DNA of 5,082 nucleotides from Thermoplasmata archaeon (lineage in GTDB: Archaea; Thermoplasmatota; Thermoplasmata; UBA184). Every line of letters begins with the position of its first letter. Positions within the stretch are counted from its first letter, which is position 1. Below the pieces are notes generated by a model, which saw only the letters and a program-made list of their open reading frames with translations, was not told where the DNA came from and searched no databases. Positions 1 to 5,082 of the stretch are shown piece by piece. The stretch covers positions 1-5,082 of the forward strand of contig JASHYU010000160.1 of the NCBI GenBank assembly GCA_030042855.1, in the 5' to 3' direction. Made by a program: the position numbers and the translations under genes.

Positions 1-12
1 CGTTCCCAGCCC

Positions 13-20
13 GAGGGGGG
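13..20 (+). promoter_or_regulatory. Shine-Dalgarno-like site for the DUF99 gene
   Basis: A purine run, GAGGGGGG, ends 8 nt before the TTG at 29. This spacing suits a ribosome binding site. The reading frame stays open upstream to the window edge, so this site is one of the two reasons for choosing the TTG start. The other is that family members begin with a short basic stretch just before the conserved K-x-H-x-R-V. Confidence 0.55.
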
Positions 21-28
21 TCTTATCC

Positions 29-661
29 TTGCGTCGGTCGCTCGGCAAGGCGCATCCCCGGGTCGTCGCCGTCGATGACGGCGCCTTCGACCGGTCGGAC
101 CGCACCGCGCCCATCGCGGCGGTCGTCGTGTCGGCCCCCGATCACGTCGAGGCGATCCGGACCGACCGCGTGACGGTGGACGGCCGGGACGCGACGCGCC
201 GGGTCATCGCGGTCGTCCGCGCGACCGGACCGCTCGACGGGGTCCGGGCGATCCTCCTCGACGGGGCGGTGCTCGGGGGCTTCAACATCATCGACCTCGA
301 CGAGGTCCATCGGGCGCTCGAGCGGCCCGTCGTCGCCGTCACCCGCCGGCCGCCGGACTTCCCGTCGATCCGCGCGGCGCTCACGAAGTGGTTCCCGCGC
401 GATGCGCGGCGGCGCTGGCGGCTCCTCACCCGGCACCGCCTGTTCGCGGTCCCCACCGAGGGCGGCCGGCCGATCCGGGCCGCGGCGATCGGCTGCTCGG
501 CCGCCGACGCGACGCGGCTCCTCCACCGGACAACGGTCCGCGGCCACTGGCCGGAGCCCCTCCGGCTCGCGCACCTCGTGGCGTCCGCGGGCGCGCCCGG
601 CCCGGACCGGCGGCGGCGCACGTTTAAGGGGACGGCCTCGCATCCCCGTTCGGGCCTGTAG
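29..661 (+). CDS. DUF99 / UPF0215 family protein (endonuclease dU-like)
   Basis: This 210-residue protein closely matches the archaeal DUF99 (UPF0215) family, which has an RNase H-like fold related to endonuclease V and is now often annotated as endonuclease dU. Conserved blocks seen in order are GKAHPRVVAVDDG (6-18), VDGRDAT (50-56), ILLDG (75-79), GGFNIID (83-89), PVVAVTRRPPD (100-110) and PEPLRLAHLVAS (175-186). The acidic residues in DDG and LLDG are the likely metal ligands, by analogy with endonuclease V. A role in cleaving damaged or deaminated DNA is known only at family level; the cellular role here is inferred. The start is TTG with a good upstream purine site; the frame is open to the window edge, so a longer form cannot be excluded. 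The last 24 or so residues (after about 186) are Arg-rich, unlike the family core, and are encoded over the tRNA promoter and the first 10 nt of the tRNA gene. Confidence 0.88.
   Translation: MRRSLGKAHPRVVAVDDGAFDRSDRTAPIAAVVVSAPDHVEAIRTDRVTVDGRDATRRVIAVVRATGPLDGVRAILLDGAVLGGFNIIDLDEVHRALERPVVAVTRRPPDFPSIRAALTKWFPRDARRRWRLLTRHRLFAVPTEGGRPIRAAAIGCSAADATRLLHRTTVRGHWPEPLRLAHLVASAGAPGPDRRRRTFKGTASHPRSGL
623..628 (+). promoter_or_regulatory. Probable TATA box of the tRNA-Arg gene
   Basis: TTTAAG stands out in GC-rich surroundings. Its centre lies about 26 nt upstream of the first tRNA nucleotide (652), the usual distance from an archaeal TATA box to the transcription start. It sits inside the 3' end of the DUF99 coding region, so the tRNA probably has its own promoter rather than depending only on readthrough. 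Confidence 0.5.
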
Positions 662-760
662 CTTAGCCTGGACAAAGTACTGGCCTTCTAAGCCAGCAAA
701 CTCGGGTTCAAAGGCTCGGTCCGCCCCGGGCGGGCCGGGCGGAAACTCCCGACAGGCCCG
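652..760 (+). tRNA. trnR: tRNA-Arg (anticodon UCU) with a T-loop intron
   Basis: The gene folds into a complete cloverleaf only if 713-746 is removed. The acceptor stem is 652-658 with 753-759, seven Watson-Crick pairs, with discriminator G760. The D-stem is 661-664 with 675-678, including one G-U pair, and the D-loop (665-674) carries G18-G19 at 670-671. The anticodon stem is 680-684 with 692-696, and the loop at 685-691 reads C-T-TCT-A-A, giving anticodon UCU at 687-689, which decodes AGA and AGG. The variable region is 697-701. The T-stem is 702-706 with 748-752, five Watson-Crick pairs, and the spliced T-loop is TTCAAAT. U8-A14 and G15-C48 tertiary partners are present. The mature RNA would be 75 nt; CCA is not encoded. 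The 5' end overlaps the DUF99 stop codon by 10 nt. No T-tract terminator follows; the next gene is convergent, 16 nt away. Confidence 0.93.
713..746 (+). other. tRNA intron in the T-loop (position 59/60), bulge-helix-bulge type
   Basis: This predicted 34-nt intron lies between T-loop positions 59 (A712) and 60 (T747). Internally, 714-725 pairs with 729-740 to give 12 bp (10 Watson-Crick, two G-U) closed by a 3-nt loop. The junctions form the motif cut by the archaeal splicing endonuclease. The T-stem is the outer helix. The central helix is 707-710 with 741-744 (three Watson-Crick pairs plus an A-G mismatch at 710/741). The two 3-nt bulges are 711-713 and 745-747, and the intron hairpin is the inner helix. 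Cutting after the second base of each bulge gives exactly 713-746 and restores the T-loop TTCAAAT. Shifting the intron by one base to 712-745 also gives a 7-nt loop but pairs poorly in the central helix. The structure is read from sequence; splicing is inferred. Confidence 0.87.
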
Positions 761-776
761 CCCCCCCAGCCGGCGC

Positions 777-1850
777 TCACGTCGACGCGACCTTCGCCGA
801 GCACTCGGCGCAGAGGATCGTCTTCGGTCCCTCGGGAAGCGGCGCGCCGCAGAGCGGGCACGTCGCCCGCGCGTCGGCGGCCGCGAGGAGCTCCTGCACG
901 CTCGTGCGGAGGGCGGGATCGGCGCCGCCGGCGGGGCTCGGAGCGCGGTCCGACCGCGGCCCGCCCGCCGGGAGGAACGCCTCGGTCCGCGGCCGGTAGA
1001 TCCCGGTCCGATGGTCGAAGGTGAGCAGCTGGCGCGCGACCAGGCCCTGAAGAGCCGAATCGACGAGCTCGCGCCCCCCGCCGAAGATGTGGGCGAGCTC
1101 GACCGCGGTGAGGCCCGGCGATTCGACGACGACCTCGAGGGCGCGGGCGGCGAGGAGCGAGAAGTCGCCCCGCGCGACCATCCGGTCGAGGCCCCAGCTC
1201 GTCCGGGACGTGCGGCGGACCCGCCGGGAGACCGGAAGGCGCCCCGCCCGCGGATCCGCGAGCAGCGTGTTGCGGATCAGGTCGAACTCGTACGGCGTCC
1301 GTTCGGCGGAGAAGTAGAGCAGGATCGAGGCGCAGAACGGGAGCAATCCCTGGTGCCGGCACGCCGCGATCCCCTGGTCCACGGTTCCGAAGAGGCCCTC
1401 CAGCTGGACCCGCTGACCGCCGGACGCCGCGCGGTCCATGTCCGATCGCGACCGCGGCAGGTAGTGCTCCCGGAGGAGGAAGCGGCCGATCGCACGCACC
1501 GGCGGGCCGGGCACGAGCGGATGGAACTCCGCCGATCCGTCGGCGTGGAGGACGATCCGCTCGAACGGCTGCAGGAACTCCCAGGCGAGCCCCGGCTCCG
1601 GGGTAGGATCGAGCCGGATCTCGAGGTCGGCGATCGCCGCCTCGGGCTCCGCGAGCAGGTCGAAGAGGTTGGTGTACTCCGTGCCGTCGACCGACAGGAC
1701 GAACGTCCCGATCGGCGCCCGGCGCCGGCTCAGGAACTCCTCGTAGGCCCGGGCGAGGGCCCGCTCGGAGTACGCGTCGTGCCGCTCGCCGCCGAACCGT
1801 CGGGCGAGCGTGTCGAGCTCAGAGAGGGGCACCGGGGTAGGAGCCAGCAC
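777..1850 (-). CDS. Hypothetical protein with winged-helix-like segment and C-terminal zinc ribbon
   Basis: I do not recognise this protein as a named family. With a GTG start at 1850 it has 357 residues. Residues 1-225 are soluble-looking, with no signal peptide or membrane segment. Residues 230-288 have the alternation expected of a winged-helix domain: a helix ending in VVESPG, then LTAVELAHIF, a recognition-like helix ELVDSALQGLVARQLL, and a basic wing ending in YRPR. A Pro/Gly/Ala-rich linker follows (about 290-312). A zinc ribbon then ends the protein: C331-x2-C334-x12-C347-x2-C350. This suggests a DNA-binding or transcription-associated role, but that is inference. The gene overlaps the 3' end of the upstream glycosyltransferase gene by 32 nt, so the two are probably cotranscribed and translationally coupled. 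The frame is open to an upstream ATG at 1913, which would enlarge the overlap to 95 nt. GTG-1850 has a weak GGTAG 5 nt upstream; GTG-1832 is another candidate. Confidence 0.75.
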   Translation of the reverse strand: MLAPTPVPLSELDTLARRFGGERHDAYSERALARAYEEFLSRRRAPIGTFVLSVDGTEYTNLFDLLAEPEAAIADLEIRLDPTPEPGLAWEFLQPFERIVLHADGSAEFHPLVPGPPVRAIGRFLLREHYLPRSRSDMDRAASGGQRVQLEGLFGTVDQGIAACRHQGLLPFCASILLYFSAERTPYEFDLIRNTLLADPRAGRLPVSRRVRRTSRTSWGLDRMVARGDFSLLAARALEVVVESPGLTAVELAHIFGGGRELVDSALQGLVARQLLTFDHRTGIYRPRTEAFLPAGGPRSDRAPSPAGGADPALRTSVQELLAAADARATCPLCGAPLPEGPKTILCAECSAKVAST

Positions 1851-3027
1851 GTTCGCTACCGAGCAGCGAGTACAGGGAGATAAAGCGACGGGCCGCCATC
1901 TCGAGCGAGGCATGGTCCCGGACGAACTGCGAGGCCCGGCGCCCGACCGCCTGCCGGACGTCAGGTTGAGCGGCGAGCTCGCAGAGCGCGATGCCGAGCG
2001 CCCCGGGTTCGAGCATCGGCACCCGCCGACCGGTGACGCCGTCGTCGACGATCTCCGCCGGACCGCCGGAGTCCGGGGCCACGACCATCGAGCCGCACGC
2101 CATGGCCTCGAGGAGCGCGATGCTCGACGTGTCGCTCGTGGAGGGGAGCACGAAGAGGTCGCTCTGCGCGAGCAGGGCGGCCTTCTCTTCCTCGGCGACC
2201 GGCCCGACGTAGCGGACCCGCCGACCGAGGCGGGGGTCGTCCGCGATCCGCTGCCGGACGCTCGGCTCTTCGGGCCCCGTGCCGGCGACGATCGCGACGA
2301 GGTCCGACCGACCGTCGGTCTCTGCGACCGCGTCCAAGAACCGGTGCACGCCCTTGTCGACCGTCAATCGGCCCAGGAACGTCGCGAGCGGGCCGTCCGG
2401 TAGCCCGCAGCGCGCGCGCCAATCCGGCACCCGGCTGTCCGGCCGGAACCGCTGGGCGTCGATCCCGTTCGGGATCACCTCGACCCGTCGACGGAACGGC
2501 TTGCGCGCGCCCGAGAGCAGCGCGTCGCGCGCCGCGGCCGTCGGGGTCGTCGTCACATCGCAGCGGAAGTACGTCCCGAGATTGTACCACCAGGCGACGC
2601 GGAAGAAAAACGGGATGAGGAACTTGCTCGGCACGCTCCCCTGCATCTCCTTGATGTTCGTGTGGAACGTGCCGACGAGCGGCCGGTGGAACCGGCGCGA
2701 CATGAGGAACGCGAGCGTTCCGAGCATCCCGGGGGTGTGGAGGTGGATCACGTCGGCGTCGCGCGCGCTCCACTCCCCCCGGGGCGCCCCGAACGGGAAG
2801 ACCGGCCAGTGGTACTGGCCGTAGAGCGGGACGGGGACCGAGCGCACGCGTCGCACCGGCACCCCCTCGACCCAATCCTCGGACGGGGGAGCTCCCCGCA
2901 GGGTGTTCGGCGCGATCACCCGCACCGAATGGCCCAACCGAACGAGGGTGCGCGCGAGGCCGCTCGTCATGGCGGCCACGCCGTCCTGCATCGGCGGGTA
3001 CGAGTCCGTGTAGAACTGGATCTCCAT
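1819..3027 (-). CDS. Glycosyltransferase family 4 (GT-B fold) protein
   Basis: This 402-residue protein is a full-length retaining GT4-type glycosyltransferase with two Rossmann-like domains. It should transfer a sugar from a nucleotide-sugar to a lipid or glycan acceptor at the cytoplasmic face of the membrane; donor and acceptor cannot be read from sequence. The N-terminal acceptor domain has the start TDSYPPMQDGVAAMTSGLA (7-25) and HLHTPG (95-100) followed by GTFHTN (119-124), a pattern seen in lipid glucosyl- and mannosyltransferases. The donor domain has VIPNGID (184-190), FLGRLTVDKG (217-226) with the phosphate-binding Arg220 and Lys225, VAGTGPE (247-253), and LLEAMACG (305-312). The usual E-x7-E motif is D299-x7-E307 here. 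A hydrophobic, aromatic patch at 136-153 may sit on the membrane. The ATG at 3027 fits the family N-terminus. The gene is first in a probable two-gene operon with the winged-helix/zinc-ribbon gene. Confidence 0.9.
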   Translation of the reverse strand: MEIQFYTDSYPPMQDGVAAMTSGLARTLVRLGHSVRVIAPNTLRGAPPSEDWVEGVPVRRVRSVPVPLYGQYHWPVFPFGAPRGEWSARDADVIHLHTPGMLGTLAFLMSRRFHRPLVGTFHTNIKEMQGSVPSKFLIPFFFRVAWWYNLGTYFRCDVTTTPTAAARDALLSGARKPFRRRVEVIPNGIDAQRFRPDSRVPDWRARCGLPDGPLATFLGRLTVDKGVHRFLDAVAETDGRSDLVAIVAGTGPEEPSVRQRIADDPRLGRRVRYVGPVAEEEKAALLAQSDLFVLPSTSDTSSIALLEAMACGSMVVAPDSGGPAEIVDDGVTGRRVPMLEPGALGIALCELAAQPDVRQAVGRRASQFVRDHASLEMAARRFISLYSLLGSERAGSYPGAPL

Positions 3028-3090
3028 CGCCGGTCGTGAGCAGGGGGGGCCCGTCCTCCTAAAGTTAACGTTCTAGGCTATACGCCGTGC
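3028..3090. promoter_or_regulatory. Divergent promoter region between the glycosyltransferase and serine hydrolase genes
   Basis: This 63-nt spacer separates two divergent starts and contains the clearest AT-rich patch in the window (3061-3082). AAAGTTAA at 3061-3068 is centred about 26 nt upstream of the ATG at 3091, the position of a TATA box for a leaderless transcript, and that ATG has no Shine-Dalgarno site. Read on the other strand, the same patch could serve the glycosyltransferase with a leader of roughly 10 nt. A second TATA-like stretch, CTATAC, is at 3078-3083. Two overlapping 6-bp palindromes, GTTAAC (3064-3069) and AACGTT (3067-3072), lie in the patch and could be an operator. 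Which box is used cannot be settled from sequence alone. Confidence 0.55.
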
Positions 3091-4578
3091 ATGCCCCGCG
3101 GACGGGACTTTCCCGAGCTCCGGAGCCTCGAACGATCGACGCGCCGCCGACTCCAACGGGCCCGGATCCCGGGGCTCTCGCTGGGTCTGCGGGCCGGGGG
3201 CCGGACCGTGCTCGCCCGGGGGTTCGGCTACCGCGATCGCGCTCGGCGGCGGCCGGCGACGGAGCGCACGGTGTACGGGATCGCGTCGATGACGAAGTCG
3301 TTCACCGCCCTCGCCATTCTTCGGTTGGCGGAGGACGGGGCGCTCCGGGTCCAGGACCCGGTCGTTCGCCATCTTCCCGAGTTCCGGACCCCGGACCCTC
3401 GCTCCACGGCCCGGATCCGCCTGCACCACTTCCTGTCCCACTCGTCCGGCCTTCCCCCGCTCCCGTCGATCTACTACACGTCGGGTCGCAGCATCGCGCG
3501 CGACCCCCCGTACGACCCGCGCGTGGCCCGGCGGGTCGGGATCGATCCGGACCACCCGCCCCTCGACACGTACGAGGAGCTCATGGACTACTTCGCCCGG
3601 GCGCGCTACCGGCTCCTGGGCCCCCCGGGCCGCTACTTCAGCTACTCGAACGAGGGGTTCGGCCTCCTCGGCGCCGTGATTGAGCGGGCGAGCGGTCGGA
3701 CGTACGAATCGTACCTCGAGGAAGCGATCTTCCGCCCGGCGGGGATGCGGTCGACGACGTTCGACACGGGGATCATGCGCCGCTCGCCGGAAGTGACGAC
3801 GCTCTACTCGCCGAACTGGCGCGCCCGCGGGGGGCCCCGGGTGGCGTCGGAGGAGTGGTGGGAGGACACCTGCCTCCGGGCCGCCGGCGCGATCCGGACG
3901 AACATCGAAGACCTCCTGCGGTACGTCGAGCTCTACCTGCGCGACGGCCGGGTCGGTCGCGAGCGCATCGTCTCCCGGGCGAGCCTTCGGCAGATGCTGA
4001 CGCCCCACATCGAGATCCAACCGGGCCTCGGCTACGGCTACGGGATCGTGGTGCGGCCGGACTACCACGGCCACTCCCTCGCGTTCCACGACGGCGGCCT
4101 GAAAGGCGTCACGTCCGAGTTCGCGGTCGTCCCCCGGGCCGGCATCGCGGGGGCCGTCCTCGCGAACGCGGAGCAGGTCCCGTCGCCGCTCGTGCTCCAG
4201 GAGGGGATGAATCGGCTGCTCGGCCTCGATCCCCGCACGCCGTTCATCGACGTGCCCCCGCCGTCCGGGAGCCCCCGGGACCTCGCGGAGTACGGTGGAT
4301 GGTACTGTTCCGGCGAGGGGATCTGGGCCCGCATCACGCCCCGGGCCCGCCATCTCCGGCTCGATTTCCGGGGCATCGAAGCGATCGCGCAGGGCGTGAA
4401 GCTGTGGCCCCACGGCCGCGACACGTTCGTCGTGCGGCGCGGCGGCGAGCGCAGCTGGGTTCCGTTCCTCCGCGACCGGCGCGGGCGGATCGAGGCCGTC
4501 CATATCGGCTGGCGGATCGTGCGCCGCCGCGATCCGCGCTCCCTCGCCCGGGCCCGGTCGGGCCGGATGGTCTGGTGA
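3091..4578 (+). CDS. Serine hydrolase, beta-lactamase family (class C / PBP-like)
   Basis: This 495-residue protein has the three active-site motifs of the beta-lactamase/transpeptidase-like fold: S66-M-T-K69 (nucleophile and general base), Y185-S-N187, and H333-D-G335 in the place of K-T-G. SHSSGLP (116-122) and PGRYFSYSNEGFGLLG (179-194) are typical of the class C-like branch, which includes esterases, D-aminopeptidases and peptidases as well as beta-lactamases. The HxG third motif points to a hydrolase of that kind rather than an antibiotic-resistance enzyme, but the substrate is unknown. Residues from about 397 to 478 form a separate, probably beta-rich C-terminal extension. There is no signal peptide or membrane segment, so the enzyme is predicted to be cytoplasmic. 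The ATG at 3091 has no ribosome binding site but a TATA-like box 26 nt upstream, suggesting leaderless translation. The stop is 10 nt from the convergent DUF835 gene. Confidence 0.9.
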   Translation: MPRGRDFPELRSLERSTRRRLQRARIPGLSLGLRAGGRTVLARGFGYRDRARRRPATERTVYGIASMTKSFTALAILRLAEDGALRVQDPVVRHLPEFRTPDPRSTARIRLHHFLSHSSGLPPLPSIYYTSGRSIARDPPYDPRVARRVGIDPDHPPLDTYEELMDYFARARYRLLGPPGRYFSYSNEGFGLLGAVIERASGRTYESYLEEAIFRPAGMRSTTFDTGIMRRSPEVTTLYSPNWRARGGPRVASEEWWEDTCLRAAGAIRTNIEDLLRYVELYLRDGRVGRERIVSRASLRQMLTPHIEIQPGLGYGYGIVVRPDYHGHSLAFHDGGLKGVTSEFAVVPRAGIAGAVLANAEQVPSPLVLQEGMNRLLGLDPRTPFIDVPPPSGSPRDLAEYGGWYCSGEGIWARITPRARHLRLDFRGIEAIAQGVKLWPHGRDTFVVRRGGERSWVPFLRDRRGRIEAVHIGWRIVRRRDPRSLARARSGRMVW

Positions 4579-4588
4579 TCCGCGGCGA

Positions 4589-5082
4589 CTACAGCACCGT
4601 CGCGAACGCCCGCTCGAGCTGGCTCATCTCCTTGACGTCGAGCGAGCGCCGATCGAACGAGACGAGGAGCCCGGAGCCGGTCTCCTCCACCTGCGTCACC
4701 AGCCAGTGGACGAACTTGAGCGTCGTGTCGAGCGAGTACTCCGAGACGAGGAACTCGAGCGCGTCGACGTAGACCAGCGCGCCGCCCTCGCTCTCGGTCG
4801 GTTCGCGGAGCCGGCCGCCGATCTCGCCCGGCGAGAGCCGCTTCCCCCCGTCCGCGTCGGAGGCGCCCCCGGCCGCGACGACGAGCTCGAGGCGACGGTT
4901 CGCGGGGAGCCCCGGGACCTCCGGCGGGCGCTGCGACACGAGGACGACGCGGGGAAAGGCGAGCGCGTTCGCCCGCAGGACCTCGAGGGCCCGCGCGGGC
5001 CGCTCCTCCCGCACGAGGAGCGTCTTGCCCGGCGCGACCGGGGCCGCGCCCGACGGCGTCGCGCCGGCGCTCTCGGTCCCGC
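4589..5082 (-). CDS. DUF835 domain protein, C-terminal part (5' end outside the window)
   Basis: The frame is open from the stop at 4589 to the window edge, giving 163 visible residues; the true start lies beyond it. An internal GTG at 5014 would cut into the domain, so it is not taken as the start. The visible part begins with an Ala/Gly/Pro-rich linker (about 1-17). A DUF835 domain then begins at PGKTLLVREE and shows LVYVDALEFLVSEY (102-115), a helix LKFVHWL (121-127), LLVSF (138-142) and a final LDVKEMSQLER (147-157). These match the family's hallmark pattern of a buried strand ending in a D-x-x-E-Y/F-L motif and a strand plus helix ending in LER. DUF835 is found mainly in archaea and is often the C-terminal module of larger membrane or sensor-like proteins; its function is unknown. 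The linker implies another domain upstream. Confidence 0.82.
   Translation of the reverse strand, partial: GTESAGATPSGAAPVAPGKTLLVREERPARALEVLRANALAFPRVVLVSQRPPEVPGLPANRRLELVVAAGGASDADGGKRLSPGEIGGRLREPTESEGGALVYVDALEFLVSEYSLDTTLKFVHWLVTQVEETGSGLLVSFDRRSLDVKEMSQLERAFATVL

Noticed and set aside
23..643. Minus-strand ORFs opposite the DUF99 gene
   Set aside because: Highly charged shadow translations; the plus-strand frame matches DUF99 along nearly its whole length.
713..746. The GC-rich hairpin as a transcription terminator
   Set aside because: No T-tract follows; it is flanked by tRNA exon sequence and is better explained as the intron's inner helix.
652..760. The tRNA as a truncated or phage-disrupted pseudogene
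   Set aside because: Both acceptor and T-stem strands are preserved perfectly on either side of the insert, tertiary contact bases are intact, and the insert folds into a BHB. Disruption by an integrating element would not be expected to leave these features.
402..1883. Long plus-strand ORF of 493 codons spanning the tRNA and the winged-helix gene
   Set aside because: It is Arg/Gly/Pro-rich without family motifs, runs through the tRNA, and lies antisense to a gene with a clear zinc ribbon; long shadow frames are expected at this GC content.
3073..4503. Long minus-strand ORF of 476 codons opposite the serine hydrolase
   Set aside because: Low-complexity Arg/Pro/Ala composition and no motifs; the plus strand has all three serine hydrolase active-site motifs in order.
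4579..4588. Bidirectional terminator between the serine hydrolase and DUF835 genes
   Set aside because: The gap is only 10 nt, with no hairpin or T-tract seen.

Overview
This roughly 5 kb window is very GC-rich and almost completely coding. It looks archaeal. The main evidence is a DUF99/UPF0215 (endonuclease dU) gene, a DUF835 gene, a tRNA gene whose exons only fold if a bulge-helix-bulge intron is removed, TATA-like boxes about 26 nt upstream of the tRNA and of a probably leaderless CDS, and GTG/TTG starts. DUF835 together with the high GC suggests a GC-rich uncultured euryarchaeote, perhaps Thermoplasmatota. That placement is inference; no phylogenetic marker is present.

Layout. (1) 29-661 (+): DUF99/UPF0215 protein. 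(2) 652-760 (+): tRNA-Arg(UCU), overlapping the last 10 nt of the DUF99 gene and driven by a probable TATA box inside that gene. The tRNA is interrupted in its T-loop, between positions 59 and 60, by a predicted 34-nt intron at 713-746. (3) 777-1850 (-): unrecognised protein with a predicted winged-helix segment and a C-terminal four-cysteine zinc ribbon. (4) 1819-3027 (-): GT4-type glycosyltransferase, upstream of gene 3 and overlapping it, so probably one transcript. (5) 3028-3090: short AT-richer divergent promoter region. (6) 3091-4578 (+): cytoplasmic serine beta-lactamase-like (class C / PBP-like) hydrolase. (7) 4589 to the window edge (-): C-terminal part of a DUF835 protein, convergent with gene 6 across 10 nt.

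The genes do not form an obvious pathway; apart from the glycosyltransferase/winged-helix pair they look like independent chromosomal units. The most interesting element is the tRNA. All its stems are perfect once the intron is removed, the intron is a 12-bp hairpin, and the exon-intron junctions form a nearly canonical bulge-helix-bulge. A gene finder expecting a contiguous T-arm would miss or truncate it. No mobile element, CRISPR array or integration remnant was seen, and no gene-free stretch exceeds 300 nt.
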